From positions 1 to 37,477 of the forward strand of contig JAIXYL010000094.1 in the NCBI GenBank assembly GCA_027490265.1: a stretch of 37,477 nt of DNA, in the 5' to 3' direction. The notes under the pieces were generated by a model. The model was given only the letters and a program-made list of their open reading frames with translations. It searched no databases and was not told where the DNA came from. Below are positions 15,587 through 25,395 of this stretch, piece after piece. The stretch is from Sediminibacterium sp. GTDB taxonomy: Bacteria; Bacteroidota; Bacteroidia; Chitinophagales; Chitinophagaceae. A program made the translations under genes and the position numbers. How positions within the stretch are numbered: position 1 is the stretch's first letter; each line of letters begins with the position of its first letter.

Positions 15587-16861
15587 TTACTCATAACGTA
15601 ACGCAACAATTGGGTTGAGTTTAGCTGCTTTCATCGCTGGATAAATACCAGCTGCCAAGCCTACAATAGAGCAGATCACAATGCCGATAACCACCCATGC
15701 CCATGGTACCACAAATCCCGTGTCTAGGATAATACCAAAAATATTGCCAACCAAAATACCTAGGATAATTCCGAAAATAGCGCCCAACAAGCTAATGATC
15801 ATGCTTTCAAACAAAAACTGTTGACGCACATATTTGCTTTTGCCACCAATGGCTTTAATTAAGCCTACTTCTTTGGTTCTTTCATTAACGGCCACTAACA
15901 TAATATTCATTAGGCCAATGGCTGCACCAATTAATGTAATTAATCCAATAGCACTTGCTGCACCTGTAATGCTGCTTAAAAAGCCAATGAATAGTTCAGC
16001 AAACTTGTCGCTTTTTTCAATCACGAAGTTATTGTCTTCAGTAGGTTCTAATTTTCGAATGGCTCTGAAAACAGAAGTGGCTTCATCTGTAGCTACAGGA
16101 ATGACATTAATGTCGGTTACGTTGATCCCTACCAAATAAGTAGGTCCAATATTGGCATATCTGCGCACATTGGTATAAGAAGTAACGATCACATCGTCTT
16201 GACGCAACATAGAACTAGAGCCCTTGCTTTTTAACAAGCCAATCACTCTGTAAGGGGTGCTGCCCACTTTGATAATTTTGTCAATAGAACTTTCGGGCCT
16301 TTCACCAAACAAACGCGTTGCCACATTGCTGCCAATTAAGCAAACATTTCTTCCGCTTTGTACATCTAAATTATTGAGGTTTCTACCTTGTTGAAGGGTA
16401 TAGCCATTGACCAATAAATAATTCTCATCCCCACCCCATACCAAGATCTGTGGATTGGTTTTGCGATCACCATAGTGCAATTCCTGAGCACCTGGTCCTC
16501 TTCTGTATACGCTAACCAAAGCACCCGGAAAACTGAAATTGGCTTTGAAACGTTCAACCTCTTCTAATCTGAGTGGTTTATTTAGGTTAGATTTTTTCTC
16601 TTTTAAGCCTCGCTTGGTCTTTTTCACTTCATCATTATTGGGCCCCATTCTAGCCCTTGAGTCTTTATAGCGAATGCTGAATGAATTCGCACCCATTGAG
16701 GAGAAACTTTCTTTCAAACTTTGATTCATGGCTTCAATAGCGGTAATGATGCCAATCAATGCCATAATACCAAATGCAATAATGGCAATAGTAATACCCG
16801 CACGAAGCTTATTGCTTTTTACTGTGCGCCAAGCCAGAGTGAATGAGTCGAAAGCTGTCAT
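15587..16861 (-). CDS. ABC transporter permease, MacB/FtsX family
   Basis: Membrane subunit of a MacB-like mechanotransmission ABC system. The 424 residues show the family layout: an N-terminal helix (about 20-45, RAGITIAIIAFGIMALIGII), a large periplasmic MacB_PCD domain (about 46-280), and three C-terminal helices of the FtsX domain (AASAIGLITLIGAAIGLMNIM; QFLFESMIISLLGAIFGIIL; WVVIGIVICSIVGLAAGIYP). The conserved NERTKEVGLIKAIG loop follows the second helix, and it ends PIVALRYE as family members do. No ATPase or membrane-fusion gene is adjacent, so its MacB-type ATPase must be elsewhere. The -7-like TACCTTTA ends 4 bases before the ATG. Substrate unknown. Confidence 0.9.
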   Translation of the reverse strand: MTAFDSFTLAWRTVKSNKLRAGITIAIIAFGIMALIGIITAIEAMNQSLKESFSSMGANSFSIRYKDSRARMGPNNDEVKKTKRGLKEKKSNLNKPLRLEEVERFKANFSFPGALVSVYRRGPGAQELHYGDRKTNPQILVWGGDENYLLVNGYTLQQGRNLNNLDVQSGRNVCLIGSNVATRLFGERPESSIDKIIKVGSTPYRVIGLLKSKGSSSMLRQDDVIVTSYTNVRRYANIGPTYLVGINVTDINVIPVATDEATSVFRAIRKLEPTEDNNFVIEKSDKFAELFIGFLSSITGAASAIGLITLIGAAIGLMNIMLVAVNERTKEVGLIKAIGGKSKYVRQQFLFESMIISLLGAIFGIILGILVGNIFGIILDTGFVVPWAWVVIGIVICSIVGLAAGIYPAMKAAKLNPIVALRYE

Positions 16862-16865
16862 GAAA

Positions 16866-16873
16866 TAAAGGTA
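16866..16873 (-). promoter_or_regulatory. -7 box of the ABC permease gene
   Basis: TACCTTTA on the minus strand, four bases (TTTC) before the ATG at 16861. Lies in the 63-base gap after nuoN, suggesting the permease has its own promoter and is not simply the tail of the nuo operon. Confidence 0.45.
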
Positions 16874-16924
16874 CAGCGTATTAATTAAACCCTTTTCAGT
16901 AAGCCCCTTAATTATGAAGAGTGG

Positions 16925-18319
16925 TTAAAAATAGAACCAATTGAGCACTATTGAAGGAAGAACGCCAACTAATATGATGCCGGCAGCTAATACCAAGAGG
17001 CCCATTTTAAATCCACTAGTGATTTCACTGGTCTCGGGTTGCCCTTCTTTAAAGTACATAGATTGAATCACTTTGAAGTAGTAATACACACTCACAGCAG
17101 CAAAAAGCACCGCAACCACCACAATCCAAATTGGACCACCCGCCTTAATCACCGATGCCAGCATATAATACTTAGCAAAAAAACCAGCAGTTAACGGAAT
17201 GCCAGCTAAAGAAAGCAAGCAAATGGTTGCCACAAAAGCCAAAACAGGTTGTGTGGAAGCTAGGCCATTAAATCCATCAAAAGTATAATCCTTTACTTTC
17301 ATTAAAATGGCAAAAAAGCCAATGGTTGCCAAACAATAAGCTACCGTATAAAGCATGATGCCTTCCGTACCTAAATCATTATTGCTGTATAAAGCAAATA
17401 ACATAAAGCCTGCTTGTGCAATACTTGAATATGCCAACATTCTTTTGATGCTGCGTTGAAATACAGCCGTGATATTACCAGCCAATAAAGTGGCGACTAT
17501 TACAAAAGATAACAGAATGGTCCAAGTAGGGCCCAATAAGCTGGCGTTGGCTGAGAATAATTTTATGAAGGCAAAAAAACCAGCTGCTTTTACAATAGTT
17601 GCCATAAATGAAGTGAACACACTTGGTGCACCATCGTATACATCAGGCGTCCAGAAATGGAAAGGGGCTGCTGATACTTTAAAACACATAGCGGCAAAGA
17701 GCAATAGCAACCCTGCAACTTGCAAAAAGGTAGCTCCTTGAACCCCAGAAGAAGGTGGTAAAGCACCTGTGCCAACATTGGTTAAACCAAAGCCACCTGT
17801 AGCGCCATACAATAAAGCAATACCCATCAACATGATCCCAGTAGTGAAAGCCCCCATTAAAAAGTATTTTAAGGATGCTTCATTGCTTTTGAGATTATGC
17901 TTATCCGATCCTGTTAAAATGTATAATGGAATGGATAAAATTTCAATACCTAAGAACAACATCAACATGCCGTTGAAAGAAGTTAAAATAGCTGTACCAC
18001 ACAATACAAAGAAAATGAGCGCATAATAATCTGCGGTTTTATCGCTCAACTTTTCAATTTCAGTACCACTGAGCAAAACAAAAATTAAGGTAGCACCAAT
18101 TAATAGGGTATTAAAGAACATGCCCATTTTATTGAAGTGCAATAACCCTTTGGTATCAATTTGAATGGAGAAAATACCATGACTATTCAAAAGATTCATG
18201 CTTAACAATACCACTAAAGCAATAATTGCTGTAAGTGTAATGACCGGTTTTTTGTTAGTAAAAATGCCCGTGAACATCATTACCACACCTAGAATTGCTG
18301 AAAATATTATTGCGTTCAT
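16925..18319 (-). CDS. nuoN: NADH-quinone oxidoreductase subunit N
   Basis: Antiporter-like membrane subunit of respiratory complex I that contributes one proton-translocation channel. The 464 residues are almost entirely hydrophobic helices, about 14 in all. The proton-translocation core is visible: FLGIEILSIPLYILTG with its glutamate, and the segment PFHFWTPDVYDGAPSVFTSF followed by ATIVKAAGFFAF with the channel lysine. It is the last gene of the 14-gene nuo operon, 18 bases after nuoM. The start MNAIIFSAILGVV is used as given. Confidence 0.95.
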   Translation of the reverse strand: MNAIIFSAILGVVMMFTGIFTNKKPVITLTAIIALVVLLSMNLLNSHGIFSIQIDTKGLLHFNKMGMFFNTLLIGATLIFVLLSGTEIEKLSDKTADYYALIFFVLCGTAILTSFNGMLMLFLGIEILSIPLYILTGSDKHNLKSNEASLKYFLMGAFTTGIMLMGIALLYGATGGFGLTNVGTGALPPSSGVQGATFLQVAGLLLLFAAMCFKVSAAPFHFWTPDVYDGAPSVFTSFMATIVKAAGFFAFIKLFSANASLLGPTWTILLSFVIVATLLAGNITAVFQRSIKRMLAYSSIAQAGFMLFALYSNNDLGTEGIMLYTVAYCLATIGFFAILMKVKDYTFDGFNGLASTQPVLAFVATICLLSLAGIPLTAGFFAKYYMLASVIKAGGPIWIVVVAVLFAAVSVYYYFKVIQSMYFKEGQPETSEITSGFKMGLLVLAAGIILVGVLPSIVLNWFYF

Positions 18320-18337
18320 AATTACTAAATCGGTCTT

Positions 18338-19765
18338 TTACTTTTTTACAAATAAGGCTGAAACAGTATCACCTGTTAGGTTTAACAAGGGCTGAGGGAA
18401 TACACCAAATACCAGAATAAGCAAGGCAATGATCACCAAAGACAATTTTACATTGAATGGAATGTCCGTTGCTTTATCTGTAAATGAATTGGTATCACCA
18501 TAAATTACTTTCTGCACCATATTCAATGTGTATACAGCTGCTAAAATAATGCTAATGCCCGCAGCAGCCGCCATAATCATATTGTATTGGAATAAGCCAT
18601 TGAACATTAAGAACTCACCAATGAATGCGTTGGTAAGCGGTAATGCCACATTGGCCAAAGCCATCACCACTAATAAGATAGACATTACAGGTGCTTTTTG
18701 TGCCAAACCACCTAATTGACTCATTTGTCTGGTACCCAATTGTTTTTCAATGAGGTCTGCAATGATCCACAAACCAATCACATTCACGCCATGACTAAAC
18801 ATCTGAATCATTACGCCATCAATAGCAGTGCGGTTATTGGTAAACATTGCAGCAGACATTAAACCAATATGCGCAATAGATGAATAGGCAATCATGCGTT
18901 TAATATCGTCTTGTCTGATGGCAATTAAAGAGGCATAGATCATTCCAATGATGGAAAGAATAATCACCAAATTTGCAGATTGTGCTGCTGCATTGGGGAA
19001 CATTGGAAGAATCCACCTGATGAATGCAAAAACCCCCATCTTAACCATAATGCCACTCATGACCATTGTTGTTGCAGTTGGCGATTGTTCATAAGCATCT
19101 GGCTGCCATGTATGAAATGGGAAAATGGGCATTTTGATGGCAAATGCAATAAAGAACAACCAAAACATCAGCATTTCTTGCTTGGCAGTTAGTTTAACAG
19201 CGTAAAAACTTTCTAAAGAGAATGATTGATCGGCAGTTTGAAAATACATGAACAATAAGCCAATCAACATCAGCAATGACCCTACAAAAGTGTATACAAA
19301 AAATTTGAAAGTGACTGCAATGCGCTTCTCTCCGCCCCATAAAGAACAAAGAAAATACACTGGAATTAAAGCCAATTCCCAAAAGAAATAAAACAATAAT
19401 GCATCAGACGCTAAAAACACACCCATTAAACCAGCCTGTGACAATAACATTAGTCCGTAAAATGCTTGTTCATTTTTATAGGTATTCTGATGAACTGCTG
19501 TAAAAATTAAAGGGAAAGACACAGCCGTTAACAAACTCAACATTTTGGCCATGCCATCTGCTTTGAGTGTGATTCTGCTGCCTAAATTATTTAACCAAGC
19601 GATGTCATAACCCAATTCGCCAGGGGTAAAAACAGCTACCAATGCAAGCACAAGTGTGGCAATAGATGCCAATAATGCAAACGTTTTTGCAGATGACCCT
19701 TGTTTTAAAACAAATGCCATTAAACCGGCAATTAGAGGTGTTATGATGAGTAATAAAGTAATCAT
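18338..19765 (-). CDS. nuoM: NADH-quinone oxidoreductase subunit M
   Basis: Antiporter-like proton-pumping membrane subunit of complex I. The 475 residues form about 14 helices. Family signatures present: FYFFWELALIPVYFLCSLWG with the channel glutamate; the broken-helix segment PFHTWQPDAYEQSPTATTMV; SGIMVKMGVFAFIRW with the channel lysine; and RMIAYSSIAHIGLMSA. It lies between nuoL (26-base gap) and nuoN (18-base gap). Nothing suggests truncation. QSPTATTMVMSGIMVKMG, where many NuoM have APTAGSVLLAGVLLKLG, is a lineage variant. Confidence 0.95.
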   Translation of the reverse strand: MITLLLIITPLIAGLMAFVLKQGSSAKTFALLASIATLVLALVAVFTPGELGYDIAWLNNLGSRITLKADGMAKMLSLLTAVSFPLIFTAVHQNTYKNEQAFYGLMLLSQAGLMGVFLASDALLFYFFWELALIPVYFLCSLWGGEKRIAVTFKFFVYTFVGSLLMLIGLLFMYFQTADQSFSLESFYAVKLTAKQEMLMFWLFFIAFAIKMPIFPFHTWQPDAYEQSPTATTMVMSGIMVKMGVFAFIRWILPMFPNAAAQSANLVIILSIIGMIYASLIAIRQDDIKRMIAYSSIAHIGLMSAAMFTNNRTAIDGVMIQMFSHGVNVIGLWIIADLIEKQLGTRQMSQLGGLAQKAPVMSILLVVMALANVALPLTNAFIGEFLMFNGLFQYNMIMAAAAGISIILAAVYTLNMVQKVIYGDTNSFTDKATDIPFNVKLSLVIIALLILVFGVFPQPLLNLTGDTVSALFVKK

Positions 19766-19791
19766 TATTGCTGAGCTACTTGATGAACAAA

Positions 19792-21741
19792 TTAAAATAT
19801 CTTGTTGATAAATCGCATGATGGTCAAATCATTAAACCATACGATGAAAAATATAACCATTGATAAAATCATGATTAACACATAACTGGCAACCTGCCCA
19901 CTTTGAATTAACCGCAATTGTCTTGAACCGTACTGCACGAGTTTGCCAACCCCATTAACCGCCCCATCAATCCCTGATTTTTCTACTACATTTTTGAAAA
20001 GACCTGCTAGATTGTGTAATGGATTAACAATAATGCTGTTGTACAATTCGTCTACATACCATTTATTCAATAATATTTTACCTACACCTGTTTCTTCTGT
20101 TGCATCATTGCCTGTATACTTTTTGTAACTGTTTACCGCAAACACAATCACAGCAATAATTAATGCCGTTACAACGCCCATCATTAAATATTCCTGAGTA
20201 TGACTCAAGTGATGCGCTTCTGCTAATTTGGTAGACTCCGCAAAAATGGGTGACAAGAACTGTTGTAACCAATGTTTGTTCTCTGCAAATACAGCAGGAA
20301 TGCCAATAAATCCGCCAAGTACTGAAAGGACGGCCAATACAATTAAAGGCGTGGTCATTGCACTAGGACTTTCATGTAAATGATGTTCCTGATCATGCGT
20401 CCCTCTGAATTGACCAAGAAAAGTCAGCGTATATAATCTAAACATATAAAATGCGGTCATCAACGCACCACCTACACCGATATAATAAAACAAAGGGTTA
20501 CTGGAATAGGCAGCTACCAAAATTTCATCCTTTGAGAAGAAGCCAGAGAACGGAGGAATACCTGCAATAGCTAGGCAAGCCAATAAGAACGTGATATGCG
20601 TGATGGGCATATACTTTTTAAGGTTGCCCATTTTACGAATATCTTGTTCGTGGTGCATAGCGTGAATAACGGAACCCGCACCTAAGAATAATAAGGCTTT
20701 GAAGAATGCATGGGTCATTACATGAAATACCGCACCAGTATATGCGCCAACACCAAGCCCTAAAAACATATAGCCCAATTGGCTAACAGTTGAATAAGCC
20801 AATACTTTTTTAATATCGTTTTGTTTGAGCGCAATAGTGGCAGCGAAAATAGCAGTTGCCAATCCAACAATGGCCACTAATGTTTGAGTACCGGGCGCCA
20901 TCGTATACAAAATATTGCTTCTGGCAATCATGTAAATACCTGCGGTTACCATGGTGGCCGCGTGGATCAAAGCTGAGACAGGAGTAGGACCCGCCATAGC
21001 ATCAGGCAACCAAGTGTACAAAGGAATCTGTGCACTTTTACCCATTGCACCAACAAATAATAATGTGGTGATGGCAGTGATATCAAATGCAGACAATTGA
21101 GCCACATTTGCAAACACATCTGTATAATTAACCGTACCTAATTTAAAAATCAGCCAAAAAACCGCTAATAAAAATCCGAGGTCACCAATACGGTTCATGA
21201 TAAAGGCTTTCTTGGCCGCGTAATTATAATCCCCGTTTTTAAACCAGTAACCAATCAATAAATAAGAGCAAAGCCCAACGCCTTCCCATCCAATAAACAT
21301 GATCACATAGTTGCTTCCCATTACCAGCAACAACATAGAAAAGACGAATAAATTCAAATAAGCAAAGTAGCGCGCAAAATGATGTGGCGCTTCATCTTTC
21401 ATATAAGCTGTAGAATACAAATGAATCAAAAACCCAATACCTGTGATGATCAATAAAAACAACACAGATAACTGATCTACCTGAAAAGCAAATGGAATGG
21501 TAAACGCTTCTGTTTTGATGAAGTCGAATAAGGTCACTACAGAATTGATGGGTGCACCACCACTTACAGAAGCGGCACCATACACTTGACCAAATAAGAA
21601 ACATGCGGTTAAGAATGATAAAAAAATCATTCCAGAACCAATCATGCCAACAGCAGATTTAGACAAACGTTGTCTGCCCAATCCATTAATGAGGAAACCC
21701 AGCAAGGGAAACAATGGTACTAAAAAAGCAATTTTACTCAT
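19792..21741 (-). CDS. nuoL: NADH-quinone oxidoreductase subunit L
   Basis: The largest antiporter-like proton-pumping subunit of complex I, with the long lateral helix at its C-terminus. The 649 residues carry GWEGVGLCSYLLIGYWF (channel glutamate), LYTWLPDAMAGPTPVSALIH and AATMVTAGIYMIAR (the NuoL signature and broken helix), KKVLAYSTVSQLGYMFLGLG, and HAFFKALLFLGAGSVIHAMH. After about residue 480 a long hydrophobic helix and the lateral-helix region follow, ending in a final membrane anchor (VLIMILSMVIFFIVWF). Length is normal. It is 17 bases downstream of nuoK. Confidence 0.96.
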   Translation of the reverse strand: MSKIAFLVPLFPLLGFLINGLGRQRLSKSAVGMIGSGMIFLSFLTACFLFGQVYGAASVSGGAPINSVVTLFDFIKTEAFTIPFAFQVDQLSVLFLLIITGIGFLIHLYSTAYMKDEAPHHFARYFAYLNLFVFSMLLLVMGSNYVIMFIGWEGVGLCSYLLIGYWFKNGDYNYAAKKAFIMNRIGDLGFLLAVFWLIFKLGTVNYTDVFANVAQLSAFDITAITTLLFVGAMGKSAQIPLYTWLPDAMAGPTPVSALIHAATMVTAGIYMIARSNILYTMAPGTQTLVAIVGLATAIFAATIALKQNDIKKVLAYSTVSQLGYMFLGLGVGAYTGAVFHVMTHAFFKALLFLGAGSVIHAMHHEQDIRKMGNLKKYMPITHITFLLACLAIAGIPPFSGFFSKDEILVAAYSSNPLFYYIGVGGALMTAFYMFRLYTLTFLGQFRGTHDQEHHLHESPSAMTTPLIVLAVLSVLGGFIGIPAVFAENKHWLQQFLSPIFAESTKLAEAHHLSHTQEYLMMGVVTALIIAVIVFAVNSYKKYTGNDATEETGVGKILLNKWYVDELYNSIIVNPLHNLAGLFKNVVEKSGIDGAVNGVGKLVQYGSRQLRLIQSGQVASYVLIMILSMVIFFIVWFNDLTIMRFINKIF

Positions 21742-21758
21742 ATACTAAGTTGCGGGTG

Positions 21759-22094
21759 CTAGTTTTTCAATCGGTTCAAGAAATTAATATCAACGGAATG
21801 GGTATTTCGATACATCATTACTATAATCGCTAAGCCCACACTCACTTCTGCTGCGGCTACCACCATAATAAAAAACACAAACAATTGTCCTTCCACTCCA
21901 GCGCTACTGGTTGCATTATTGGCAATGGCAGCTCCATGGTGCATTTTAGAAAAAGCAACCAATAATAAATTCACTGCATTCAACATCAATTCAATACACA
22001 TGAATACAATAATGGCATTTCTTCTGGTCAGCACACCAATAACGCCAATGCTGAATAAGGCTAAAGAAAAATAGATATAATATTGAATAGGCAT
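21759..22094 (-). CDS. nuoK: NADH-quinone oxidoreductase subunit K
   Basis: Small membrane subunit of complex I, homologous to MrpC and ND4L, lining the proton path between NuoH and NuoN. The 111 residues form three helices: [42 protein letters not shown] with the conserved membrane glutamate, and [24 protein letters not shown] with the second conserved glutamate. A loop of about 20 residues between helices 2 and 3 ([18 protein letters not shown]) is slightly longer than usual. It sits 17 bases from both nuoJ and nuoL. Confidence 0.95.
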   Translation of the reverse strand: MPIQYYIYFSLALFSIGVIGVLTRRNAIIVFMCIELMLNAVNLLLVAFSKMHHGAAIANNATSSAGVEGQLFVFFIMVVAAAEVSVGLAIIVMMYRNTHSVDINFLNRLKN

Positions 22095-22111
22095 AAATGC
22101 GTTGTTATAGT

Positions 22112-22615
22112 TTAATCTTTTTTACCAATTACGACTGCACCAACCATGGCACTCAAAAAGAGGACACTGCTGATTTCAAAAGGCACAACAAAATCACTGA
22201 ATAAAGCTTTACCCAAATTCTTAATCAGGCCAATATCGCCTGTTTTCATCAAGGCAGCTTTACCTGATAACTCAGTTGCTTGTCTTACCAATGATACCAT
22301 CACCATTAAAAAACAGCCCCCTGATACCACACCCGCCAATTTCATCCACCAATTTTTCCTTGGTTCTCCCTCTGCATTCAAATTCATCAACATGATGACG
22401 AATAAAAACAAGACCATGATGGCACCAGCATAAACAATTAAGTTAACGATGGCTAGAAATTGCGCATTCAATAAAATATAGTGACCGGAAATAGTAAAGA
22501 ATACAACAATCAGCCAAAGTACGCTGTGCACTGGGTTTTTACTGACCAGCACCATAATGGCACTGAATAATGCCAGCGCACTTAAAATGAAAAATAAAAT
22601 TTGAATCGTATCCAT
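22112..22615 (-). CDS. nuoJ: NADH-quinone oxidoreductase subunit J
   Basis: Membrane subunit of complex I, the ND6 counterpart. The 167 residues form five hydrophobic helices. The typical start [30 protein letters not shown] and the pi-bulge helix motif [20 protein letters not shown] (here [25 protein letters not shown]) are clear, and the last helix ([19 protein letters not shown]) matches the family. It is followed by nuoK at 17 bases and preceded by nuoI at 33 bases. Confidence 0.95.
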   Translation of the reverse strand: MDTIQILFFILSALALFSAIMVLVSKNPVHSVLWLIVVFFTISGHYILLNAQFLAIVNLIVYAGAIMVLFLFVIMLMNLNAEGEPRKNWWMKLAGVVSGGCFLMVMVSLVRQATELSGKAALMKTGDIGLIKNLGKALFSDFVVPFEISSVLFLSAMVGAVVIGKKD

Positions 22616-22648
22616 CTATTGGTTTGTATTATAATGGGCAATAATTAA

Positions 22649-23185
22649 TTATCTAGCTGCGCCTTTCGCTGTTGCATATTCTTCAGGTGCTGTATTCTTA
22701 TTGGGAATCAACAAATCGTCTTTCCCATAGATAAAGCCCTTTCTGGTAAAATTAGCAGGTGCAAAAGTTTCACTTAAATAAATGGCATCCTTAGGACAAG
22801 CTTCCTCACAGAGTCCACAGAAAATGCAGCGCAACATATTGATTTCGTACTTAGCTGCATACTTTTCCTCACGATACAAATGCTCTTCACCAGGCATACG
22901 TTCAGCAGCTTCCATTGTAATGGCTTCAGCCGGACAAGCTACAGCGCATAATCCACAAGCCGTACAATTTTCTCTGCCTTCTGCATCTCTATTTAACACG
23001 TGTAAGCCTCTAAAAACAGGGCTAAACTCGCGTTTTTGCTCAGGATATTGAATGGTTGGTTGCTTTTTAAAAATATGGCTAAAAGTAATGGCCATGCCCT
23101 TTACAATATTGGGCAAATAAAGACGCTCCATGAACGTCATGGGATCTCTATTTACTGCTTTTGATCTGTTTGTTAAAGCTTGCAT
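22649..23185 (-). CDS. nuoI: NADH-quinone oxidoreductase subunit I (two 4Fe-4S clusters)
   Basis: Peripheral-arm subunit of complex I that carries electrons through clusters N6a and N6b to NuoB. The 178 residues show two ferredoxin motifs: CTACGLCAVACPAEAI and CIFCGLCEEACPKDAI, the second followed by the NuoI-typical YLSETFAPANFTRKGFIYGK. The N-terminus has a short helix region (LYLPNIVKGMAITFSHIFKK) that anchors the protein at the membrane interface. It lies 33 bases before nuoJ and 43 bases after nuoH. Confidence 0.96.
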   Translation of the reverse strand: MQALTNRSKAVNRDPMTFMERLYLPNIVKGMAITFSHIFKKQPTIQYPEQKREFSPVFRGLHVLNRDAEGRENCTACGLCAVACPAEAITMEAAERMPGEEHLYREEKYAAKYEINMLRCIFCGLCEEACPKDAIYLSETFAPANFTRKGFIYGKDDLLIPNKNTAPEEYATAKGAAR

Positions 23186-23228
23186 GTTTGCTTTTATATA
23201 AAAGGTTCACAAATGTAAAATAACTATC

Positions 23229-24278
23229 TTAACCCTGCTGCCATAAAATCACAGCGCCTGTTGCCAACATATTCACCAAAGCCAATGGAATTAAACTTTT
23301 CCAACCTAGGTTCATCAATTGGTCGTAACGAAACCTTGGAATGGTCCAACGAATCCACATAAACAGGAATAAGAATATCACAATTTTAGTCAGTAAAGAC
23401 AGTACGCCTAAAATGGCTGCAATATTTGGCGCCAAAGTAGATTCGTCCAAGAAAGGAATATCGTATCCACCAAAATACAAACTGGCCATTACCGCACTAC
23501 TCATGATCATATTCACGTATTCAGCAAATAGGTAAAAACCCAATTTCATAGAAGAGTATTCTTGGTGATACCCCATGTTCAATTCATTTTCAGCTTCAGG
23601 CAAATCAAACGGTGTTCTATTACACTCAGCCATCGCACAAACAAAAAATAAAATAAAGCCCAATGGTTGGTAAACAATATTCCACCAAGCACCTGGAGCC
23701 ATTTGCTGATCAACAATGGTCTTTAAACTTAAAGAGCCAGAAATCATTAGAACGGCAATCAATGAAAGCCCCATGGCCAACTCATAGCTGATGGCTTGAG
23801 AAGCCCCACGCAAAGCCGCCATTAAAGAGAACTTATTATTAGATGCCCAACCACCAATCATGATGCCATATACGCCCATACTCACTACACCGAATACGTA
23901 TAAAATACCAATATTGATGTCCGCAATTTGCAGATCAATTTTTCTACCGAATAACTCTACGGAGCTGCTCCAAGGAATCACTGCACAAGTCATTAAAGCA
24001 GCGGTCATGGCCATGGCGGGTCCTAAAATAAACAGTGCTTTGCTGGCCGAATTAGGGATGATCTCTTCCTTCATGATCAGCTTTAATCCATCCGCCAAAG
24101 GCTGCAACAATCCCATTGGTCCTGCTCTGTTAGGACCTGGTCTGTCTTGTAAAACAGCAGCTACTTTACGCTCAGAAAATGTGGTGTACAGGGCAATGCC
24201 CAAGCTGGCAAATACAATAATCGCAATCAGGATTAGTTTTTCCAGCATCAATATCCAGTCTAAGGCCAATAGTGTCAT
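23229..24278 (-). CDS. nuoH: NADH-quinone oxidoreductase subunit H
   Basis: The ND1-type membrane subunit that joins the two arms of complex I and forms part of the quinone site. The 349 residues form about eight helices. Signatures: RKVAAVLQDRPGPNRAGPMG with LLQPLADGLKLIMKEE near the N-terminus, and PFDLPEAENELNMGYHQEYS at about 225-245, the acidic quinone-channel loop written EGESELVSGFNVEY in many other bacteria. The last segment, RFRYDQLMNLGWKSLIPLAL, is the usual NuoH end. The NMGYHQEY variant is of the same kind as E. coli ADGYHIEY. It is 12 bases downstream of nuoG. Confidence 0.96.
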   Translation of the reverse strand: MTLLALDWILMLEKLILIAIIVFASLGIALYTTFSERKVAAVLQDRPGPNRAGPMGLLQPLADGLKLIMKEEIIPNSASKALFILGPAMAMTAALMTCAVIPWSSSVELFGRKIDLQIADINIGILYVFGVVSMGVYGIMIGGWASNNKFSLMAALRGASQAISYELAMGLSLIAVLMISGSLSLKTIVDQQMAPGAWWNIVYQPLGFILFFVCAMAECNRTPFDLPEAENELNMGYHQEYSSMKLGFYLFAEYVNMIMSSAVMASLYFGGYDIPFLDESTLAPNIAAILGVLSLLTKIVIFLFLFMWIRWTIPRFRYDQLMNLGWKSLIPLALVNMLATGAVILWQQG

Positions 24279-24290
24279 GCGTATGGTGGA

Positions 24291-25388
24291 TTAGTCTTTG
24301 TTTTGTTTAAAGTCGGTTGAATGTGCCGGTCTGTCTAATTGACTCAAAGTTATATTGGGTTGATTCACTTCACTCACAGAATGAATATCCATCAATAACT
24401 TTGGTTGTCTGCCAGCATGAACGGCTTTGAATGTTTCTTTTGGTTTATTTGTTCCAACGGTTCCAGCATAATGCCCTTGCGCAATTACAGAATGACGATC
24501 AATTAAGCGAGGTCCTTCAATCACCCAATCGCTGGTTTGTTTTTTATCGAATCTGCAGGTATTACAAATCCAATCTTCCACTTCACCCCACTGGTCTTTT
24601 CTAGCAGTTACTCTGTACACTTCATCTCCTCTATTCCACAATGTTACTTTACCACTACAAGTTGGGCAATCTCTGTGCGCATCAACAGGTTTTAAAAACC
24701 ACACACGATTTTTAAATCTGAATGTTTTATCGGTTAATGCACCTACCGGACAAACGTCAATCACGTTCCCAATAAATTCATTGTCTAAATTCTTTTCAAT
24801 AAAAGTGGCAATCTCTGCATGATCACCTCTATCTAACACCCCATGTTCACGCTTACCAGTTAATTGATCAGCCGTAAATACACAACGGTAACAAAGAATG
24901 CAACGCGTCATATGCAGTTGAATTTTGTCACCCAAATCGTGCTTCTTAAATGTGCGGCGCTGAAACTCAAAACGCGTGCCCGCTTTACCATGGTCGTAAC
25001 TTAAATCTTGCAAATGGCACTCCCCTGCTTGATCACATACTGGACAATCCAACGGGTGATTGATCAATAAAAATTCAACAACACCATTGCGTGCATCAAT
25101 CACACGATCACTGGTAATATTCTTCACTTCCATGCCATCCATCACCGTTGTTCTACAACTTGCCACTAATTTGGGCATTGGTCTGGGGTCTTTTTCAGAA
25201 CCTTTGCTCACTTCAACCAAACAGGTTCTGCATTTACCACCACTGCCTTCTAGCTTACTGTAATAGCACATTGCTGGGGGAGCAACATCGCCGCCAATCT
25301 TGCGCGCTGCGTTTAGGATGGTCGTTCCTGCAGGCACTTCTACCGTGATATTATCAATGGTTACTTTAAATAATGGTTGTTCAGACAT
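24291..25388 (-). CDS. nuoG: NADH-quinone oxidoreductase subunit G, short form
   Basis: Peripheral-arm electron-carrying subunit of complex I. At 365 residues it is far shorter than E. coli NuoG (about 900), because the molybdopterin-oxidoreductase-like domain is essentially absent; short NuoG is known in this phylum. Visible ligands: a 2Fe-2S set C41, C53, C56, C78; the N5-type HPLDCPVCDQAGEC (H111, C115, C118, C124); and a 4Fe-4S set C163, C166, C169, C213 (CILCYRC and VCPVGAL). An extra pair of CxxC motifs follows, DCPTCSGK (241/244) and WICNTCRF (275/278), the likely remnant of the N7-cluster region. The last 60 residues are unstructured-looking. It is in tight operon order between nuoF and nuoH. 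Confidence 0.94.
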   Translation of the reverse strand: MSEQPLFKVTIDNITVEVPAGTTILNAARKIGGDVAPPAMCYYSKLEGSGGKCRTCLVEVSKGSEKDPRPMPKLVASCRTTVMDGMEVKNITSDRVIDARNGVVEFLLINHPLDCPVCDQAGECHLQDLSYDHGKAGTRFEFQRRTFKKHDLGDKIQLHMTRCILCYRCVFTADQLTGKREHGVLDRGDHAEIATFIEKNLDNEFIGNVIDVCPVGALTDKTFRFKNRVWFLKPVDAHRDCPTCSGKVTLWNRGDEVYRVTARKDQWGEVEDWICNTCRFDKKQTSDWVIEGPRLIDRHSVIAQGHYAGTVGTNKPKETFKAVHAGRQPKLLMDIHSVSEVNQPNITLSQLDRPAHSTDFKQNKD

Positions 25389-25395
25389 AACTTAA

